Part shown: positions 6,335 to 9,786 of the stretch, piece after piece
How positions within the stretch are numbered: the first letter of the stretch is position 1
How the letters are laid out: each line of letters begins with the position of its first letter
Program-made: the position numbers and the translations under genes
NCBI GenBank assembly: GCA_023475455.1
Contig: JAMCVR010000218.1
Span: forward strand, 1 to 9,786
DNA from: Thermoplasmatota archaeon
GTDB lineage: Bacteria > Pseudomonadota > Gammaproteobacteria > Burkholderiales > Thiobacillaceae
Reading direction: 5' to 3'
DNA length: 9,786 nucleotides
The notes under the pieces: generated by a model
What the model saw: only the letters and a program-made list of their open reading frames with translations
Databases searched by the model: none
What the model was told of the DNA's origin: nothing

Positions 6335-6831
6335 GCGAAAGACAGCGGCGCTCGGTGCTGTTCCTGGCGCTGGCCGGGGTGGCCGCATGGTCGCTCTGGC
6401 TGGCACTCGGTGAGCCGGCGGACGACGCGGAAAGCGATCCGGTCGGGTTGGCCGAGCCCGTGGTGCGCGCCAGCCTGCCCGCACCTGCCGGAGCGCCCGT
6501 GCAGCCGCGGGAAGCCTCGCCGCGGCTGGGGCTCGCCCGCGCCAACCTGTTCCCCGAGCAGACCTGGTTCGTTGCGCCGCCCCCGCCTCCGCCGCCGCCC
6601 CATGTACCGCCCCCGCCGCCGCAGGCACCCGCGCTGCCGTTCGGCTACATGGGGCGCTGGCAGGAAGCCGGCCAGACCACCTGGTACCTGGCGCGCGGCA
6701 CGCTGCCGGTGAGCGTGCGCGCGGGCCAGGTGCTCGACGGCGTGTGGAGGCTGGAGCCGGTAACCGGCAACCAGCTGAATTTCACCTACCTACCGTTGAA
6801 CCAGACGCGCAGCCTGCGCACAGGAGATTGA
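6331..6831 (+). CDS. PilP/GspC-like single-pass protein with polyproline linker
   Basis: The 166-residue protein has a transmembrane segment at about 8-26, a variable region, and a striking proline-rich linker (83-100, eight prolines, HV, five prolines). A C-terminal beta-domain (about 101-163) starts at ALPFGYMGRW and contains VRAGQVLDGVWRLEPV and LNFTYLPLNQTRSL. This resembles the homology-region domain of GspC and PilP, which contacts the secretin N0 domain; the secretin gene follows directly. I recall database entries calling this protein a 'secretion system X translation initiation factor'. That label probably comes from the Pro/Ala-rich linker and fits the topology poorly. The start is GTG 6331 in a GTGA overlap, with GGAGG at 6319-6323. 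Confidence 0.75.
   Translation: MSERQRRSVLFLALAGVAAWSLWLALGEPADDAESDPVGLAEPVVRASLPAPAGAPVQPREASPRLGLARANLFPEQTWFVAPPPPPPPPHVPPPPPQAPALPFGYMGRWQEAGQTTWYLARGTLPVSVRAGQVLDGVWRLEPVTGNQLNFTYLPLNQTRSLRTGD
6822..6826 (+). promoter_or_regulatory. Ribosome binding site for the secretin TTG start
   Basis: AGGAG sits 6 bases before TTG 6833, inside the end of the PilP/GspC-like gene. It supports the rare TTG start, which also gives a complete lipoprotein signal peptide. Confidence 0.75.
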
Positions 6832-6832
6832 G

Positions 6833-8764
6833 TTGCAGCACACCCGCCATTTCTGTCTGACCGCCGCCCTGTTCGCCCTGGTCCTGGGCGGCTGTGCCAG
6901 CACCGGCCTCAACGAGGGACGCGGGCTGATCGCCGCCGGCAAGGCCGAAGAAGGCCTGAATCGCCTGCGCGCGAGCCTTGCCAGCGAGCCCGACAACGTC
7001 GAGCTCAAGGCCTATTACCACACGCAGCGCGAGCGCCTGGCCAGCACGCTCCTGACCCAGGCGCAACAGGATCTGGACGCCGGGCGCTTCGACGCCGCCG
7101 AAGGCACGCTGCGGAAAGTGCTGGCGCAGCACCACGAGAATCCGCGTGCGGGCACGCTGCTGTCCAACCTCGCTGCGGCGCGCCAGCACCAGGAAGACCT
7201 CCGGAAAGCCAGCCAGGCGCTGGCGGCGGGCCGCCCCGACGAGGCGGAGCAGGCAGCGCGCCTGATTCTGGCGCAGGCGCCCGGCCATGCCGGTGCGCTG
7301 GCCTTGTTGCAACAGATCCAGGCGGCACGCAACGCCGACGAACTCAACCCGCGCGAGCTCGGCGCGGCCTATCGCAAGCCGATCACCCTCGAATTCCGCG
7401 ATGCGCCGCTGCGCAACGTGTTCGACATGATCGCGCGACAGTCGGGCATCAATTTCATCTTCGACAAGGACGTGCGGCTGGACACCAAGGCGACGCTGTT
7501 CGCGCGCAACACGCCGATCGCCGACGCGGTGGACATGCTGCTGATGACCGGTCAGCTGGCGAAAAAGGTGGTCAACGCCAATACCCTGCTGATCTACCCC
7601 GACCAGCCGCAGAAACAGAAGGCGTACCAGGAACTGATGGTGAAGAGCTTCTATCTGGGCAACGCCGACGCCAAGGCCACCATGGCGATGCTGCGCACCC
7701 TGGTCAAGGCGAAGGACCTGTACGTCGACGAGCGGCTGAACCTGCTGGTGATGCGCGACACGCCCGAGGCGATCCGCCTGGCGGAAAAGATCGTCGCGGT
7801 GCAGGACCTGGCCGAGCCGGAGGTGATGCTCGACGTCGAGGTGCTGGAAGTGAAGCGCGGGCGGCTGCTCGATCTGGGTGTGCAGTATCCCAACCAGTTC
7901 AGTCTGCTCAATTTGCCGCCTTCGACGACCTCAACCATTGGGCCGGGCGGCGTCGTCACCAACACCACCCCCGCCGCTTCCGTGCTGACCGTCGAGAGTT
8001 TAAAAAACATCACTGCAAGCCAGGTTGCCATCAGCCCCACGCCCGCCGTGAATTTCCGCAAGGAAGACAGCGACGTCAACATCCTGGCCAACCCGCGCAT
8101 CCGCGTGAAGAACCGCGAAAAGGCCAAGATCCACATCGGCGACAAGGTGCCGGTGATCACCTCCAACACCACCTCGACCGGCGTGGTGTCCGAATCGGTG
8201 TCGTATCTGGACGTGGGCCTCAAGCTCGACGTCGAGCCGAGCGTGCTGATGCGCGAGGACGTGCAGATCAAGGTCGGGCTGGAGGTGTCCAACATCGTGC
8301 GCGAAATCCGCGGCAACAGCGGTACCCTCACCTACCAGATCGGCACCCGCAACGCCGGCACCACGCTGCGGCTGAAGGACGGCGAAACCCAGGTGCTGGC
8401 CGGGCTGATCTCGGACGAGGATCGCAGCACCGCCAGCCGCATACCGGGGCTGGGCGACCTGCCGCTGCTGGGACGGCTGTTCTCCAGCCAGCGCGACGAG
8501 CGCAGCAAGACCGAGATCGTGCTGCTGATCACGCCGCGCGTGCTGCGCAGCGACGCCACCCGCCAGCCGGCGCTGACCGAATTCCGCGGCGGCACCGAAA
8601 ACGCCATCGGCGGCGGGCTGGCGGCGCCTTTCGCGCCGGCACCGGAACCGATCCCGCCGCTGCAGCCGGTCTTGCCCGCCGGCGCGCAGCCCGAGCCGCC
8701 GCCTGACGCCGCGCCGGCCATACCCGTCCCGCAGATTCCGCCGCCCCCGGCAGCGGGCGACTAG
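6833..8764 (+). CDS. gspD: Lipoprotein secretin with N-terminal TPR-like region (GspD/PilQ/MshL family)
   Basis: This is the outer-membrane channel of the system, 643 aa. A lipoprotein signal peptide ends in the lipobox LGGC with C21 as the lipidation site. Residues about 25-170 are Ala-rich amphipathic helices with TPR-like hairpins (AAGKAEEGLNRLRASL, LDAGRFDAAEGTLRKVL, LAAGRPDEAEQAARLIL). An N0/STN domain follows (about 183-256), then one N1/KH-like domain (about 268-327), then the secretin barrel domain (about 330-572). Hallmarks are VEVLEVKRGRLLDLGV, NILANPRIRVKNREKA and the signature RIPGLGDLPLLGRLF (536-550). A Pro/Ala-rich tail (600-643) ends the protein. Only one N1-type domain is visible, unlike the N1-N2-N3 series of classical GspD. 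The start is TTG 6833, one base after the previous stop. The pseudopilin gene follows after 3 bases. Confidence 0.95.
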   Translation: MQHTRHFCLTAALFALVLGGCASTGLNEGRGLIAAGKAEEGLNRLRASLASEPDNVELKAYYHTQRERLASTLLTQAQQDLDAGRFDAAEGTLRKVLAQHHENPRAGTLLSNLAAARQHQEDLRKASQALAAGRPDEAEQAARLILAQAPGHAGALALLQQIQAARNADELNPRELGAAYRKPITLEFRDAPLRNVFDMIARQSGINFIFDKDVRLDTKATLFARNTPIADAVDMLLMTGQLAKKVVNANTLLIYPDQPQKQKAYQELMVKSFYLGNADAKATMAMLRTLVKAKDLYVDERLNLLVMRDTPEAIRLAEKIVAVQDLAEPEVMLDVEVLEVKRGRLLDLGVQYPNQFSLLNLPPSTTSTIGPGGVVTNTTPAASVLTVESLKNITASQVAISPTPAVNFRKEDSDVNILANPRIRVKNREKAKIHIGDKVPVITSNTTSTGVVSESVSYLDVGLKLDVEPSVLMREDVQIKVGLEVSNIVREIRGNSGTLTYQIGTRNAGTTLRLKDGETQVLAGLISDEDRSTASRIPGLGDLPLLGRLFSSQRDERSKTEIVLLITPRVLRSDATRQPALTEFRGGTENAIGGGLAAPFAPAPEPIPPLQPVLPAGAQPEPPPDAAPAIPVPQIPPPPAAGD

Positions 8765-8767
8765 ACC

Positions 8768-9244
8768 ATGCCGCGACGGGGCAATGGCTTCAGCCTGATC
8801 GAGCTGATGGTCACCCTGGCCATCCTCGCGCTGCTCGCCAGCGTGGCGGTGCCGTTCGCCCAACTGGTGCAGCAGCGCCACCAGGAAACCGAACTGCGCG
8901 AGGCGCTGCGGCAGATCCGCACGGCGCTCGATGCCTACAGACAGGCCTACAAGGAAGGTTTCATCCAGAAAGTGGAGGGCGGTAGCGGCTATCCCCCCGA
9001 TCTAGATGCGCTATGGCGAGGCGTGGCCGACCAGACCAAGCCGGACGCGAGCAAGCTCTACTTCCTCCGCCGCCTGCCGCGCGATCCGTTCTACCCCGAC
9101 CCGGCCGCGCCTGCCGCCGAAACCTGGGGACTGCGCAGCTACGCCAGCCCGCCCGACGCGCCGGCGGCCGGGCGCGACGTGTTCGACGTGTATTCGCTGT
9201 CGCCCGCCACCGGGCTGAACGGCGTGCCCTACCGTGAATGGTGA
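8768..9244 (+). CDS. gspG: GspG-like pseudopilin 1
   Basis: The 158-residue prepilin-like protein has a class III signal: a basic leader MPRRGNG, cleavage after G7, then FSLIE with phenylalanine at +1 and glutamate at +5. A hydrophobic helix runs to about residue 32. The C-terminal domain contains [23 protein letters not shown] and ends [18 protein letters not shown], matching the GspG layout in which a loop near the end binds calcium. A prepilin peptidase (PilD/GspO), not encoded here, would process it. The start is ATG 8768, 3 bases after the secretin stop, with only a weak GGGCGA upstream. It may be the major fibre subunit, but the next gene is a second candidate. Confidence 0.92.
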   Translation: MPRRGNGFSLIELMVTLAILALLASVAVPFAQLVQQRHQETELREALRQIRTALDAYRQAYKEGFIQKVEGGSGYPPDLDALWRGVADQTKPDASKLYFLRRLPRDPFYPDPAAPAAETWGLRSYASPPDAPAAGRDVFDVYSLSPATGLNGVPYREW

Positions 9245-9248
9245 TGCG

Positions 9249-9620
9249 ATGAAAGCACGCGGCTTCACCCTGGTCGAACTGATGGTCGTGATGGCCATCA
9301 TCGCGCTGCTGCTGGCGCTGGCGCTGCCGCGTTATTTCAATCACCTGGAAAGCTCGCGCGAGACCATCCTCAAGCAGGACCTGGCGGTGATGCGCGACGC
9401 CATCGACAAATACCACGGCGACCGCGGCCGCTACCCCGACAGCCTGGACGAACTGGTGAACGCGCGCTATCTGCGCGCGCTGCCGGTCGACCCCATCACC
9501 GAGCGGGCGGACACCTGGCAAATCGTGGCGCCGTCGGGCGACGGCGCCGGCGCGGTATACGACATCCGGAGCGGCGCGCCGGGGACGGCGCGCGACGGCA
9601 GCCCCTATGCCGAGTGGTAA
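9249..9620 (+). CDS. GspG-like pseudopilin 2
   Basis: The 123-residue pseudopilin has the short leader MKARG, cleavage after G5, then FTLVE (glutamate +5) and a hydrophobic helix to about residue 27. The globular part carries the GspG-type pattern DKYHGDRGRYPDSLDELV, RALPVDPITERADTW and an ending DGSPYAEW, parallel to YREW in the preceding protein. I prefer ATG 9249, which gives a canonical leader and sits 4 bases after the previous stop. GTG 9234 would add VNGDA and overlap that gene by 11 bases. GGTGA at 9240-9244 is a modest ribosome binding site. It probably arose as a paralogue of its neighbour; which of the two is the major subunit cannot be told from sequence. Confidence 0.9.
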   Translation: MKARGFTLVELMVVMAIIALLLALALPRYFNHLESSRETILKQDLAVMRDAIDKYHGDRGRYPDSLDELVNARYLRALPVDPITERADTWQIVAPSGDGAGAVYDIRSGAPGTARDGSPYAEW

Positions 9621-9786
9621 GGCCTCCCAGTCCGGCTTCGCCTACCTGTTCGCGCTGATGCTGATCGCGCTGATCGGCATGGGGCTCGCCGCAGCCGGCA
9701 CGCTGTGGCGCACCGATTCCCGGCGTGCCCGCGAAGCCGAGCTGCTGTTCGTCGGCGACCAGTACCGCCAGGCGATCCGCAGCTAC
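9607..9786 (+). CDS. Atypical pseudopilin-like protein, 3' end outside window
   Basis: ATG 9607 opens a frame that stays open for 60 codons to the window edge, overlapping the previous gene by 14 bases. The N-terminus MPSGKASQSG followed by FAYLFALMLIALIGMGLAAAG looks like a prepilin leader and N-helix with a glycine before the cleavage site. However, position +5 is phenylalanine (F15) instead of the usual glutamate. After the helix, RRAREAELLFVGDQYRQAIRSY is the stretch typical of PulG-like proteins in hybrid type II/IV operons. Lack of Glu+5 is known for the tip pseudopilin GspK; a minor or tip role here is inference. The ribosome binding site is weak, suggesting coupling to the upstream gene. 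Confidence 0.72.
   Translation, partial: MPSGKASQSGFAYLFALMLIALIGMGLAAAGTLWRTDSRRAREAELLFVGDQYRQAIRSY

Noticed and set aside
6565..6635. CCG-rich tract as a separate repeat element
   Set aside because: It encodes the polyproline linker of the PilP/GspC-like protein and stays in frame; proline codons in a high-GC genome explain it.
6331..6831. Translation initiation factor
   Set aside because: The Pro/Ala-rich linker could attract IF-2-like matches, but a membrane helix, a GspC/PilP-like C-terminal domain and the position before the secretin argue for a secretion component.

Overview
The window is a high-GC, single-direction operon (everything on the + strand) encoding the core of a type II secretion / type IV pilus-like machine. 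GC richness, GTG/TTG starts and the gene order suggest a betaproteobacterium; that placement is inference. The set looks like the hybrid GspD/E/F/G plus PilN/O/P-like clusters that I recall being annotated in Burkholderiales-type genomes as 'secretion system X' (a name from memory, held loosely).

Collapsing two duplications, the order is: GspF inner-membrane platform (5' end outside the window) - GspE assembly ATPase (2147-3823) - cytoplasmic PilM/GspL-like protein (4531-5289) - PilN-like (5292-5807) - PilO-like (5804-6334) - PilP/GspC-like (6331-6831) - TPR-bearing lipoprotein secretin (6833-8764) - two GspG-like pseudopilins (8768-9244, 9249-9620) - the start of a third, atypical pseudopilin-like protein that runs off the end (9607-9786). 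Genes are separated by at most 4 bases or overlap, so they are probably one transcript. I see no promoter, terminator, RNA gene, CRISPR array or insertion sequence.

The striking feature is a pair of direct tandem duplications that appear exact. The first (unit 1117 bp, copies 371-1487 and 1488-2604) covers the 3' two-thirds of gspF and the 5' quarter of gspE. The second (unit 727 bp, copies 3641-4367 and 4368-5094, with a GCCG microhomology) covers the last 60 codons of gspE and the first three-quarters of the PilM/GspL-like gene. Each leaves one intact copy of every gene and adds junction products: a GspE N-domain fragment with an out-of-frame tail, a headless gspF remnant, and an in-frame PilM/GspL-like::GspE C-terminal chimera of 248 aa. 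Both repeats could be genuine recent duplications or an assembly fault in which overlapping contigs were abutted without merging; the sequence alone cannot decide. Removing one copy of each gives an ordinary 7942-bp locus.

Functionally, GspE powers assembly of pseudopilins on the GspF platform. The PilM/N/O/P-like proteins couple the ATPase to the periplasm and to the secretin, and the pseudopilins form the fibre. The substrate cannot be read from this window.
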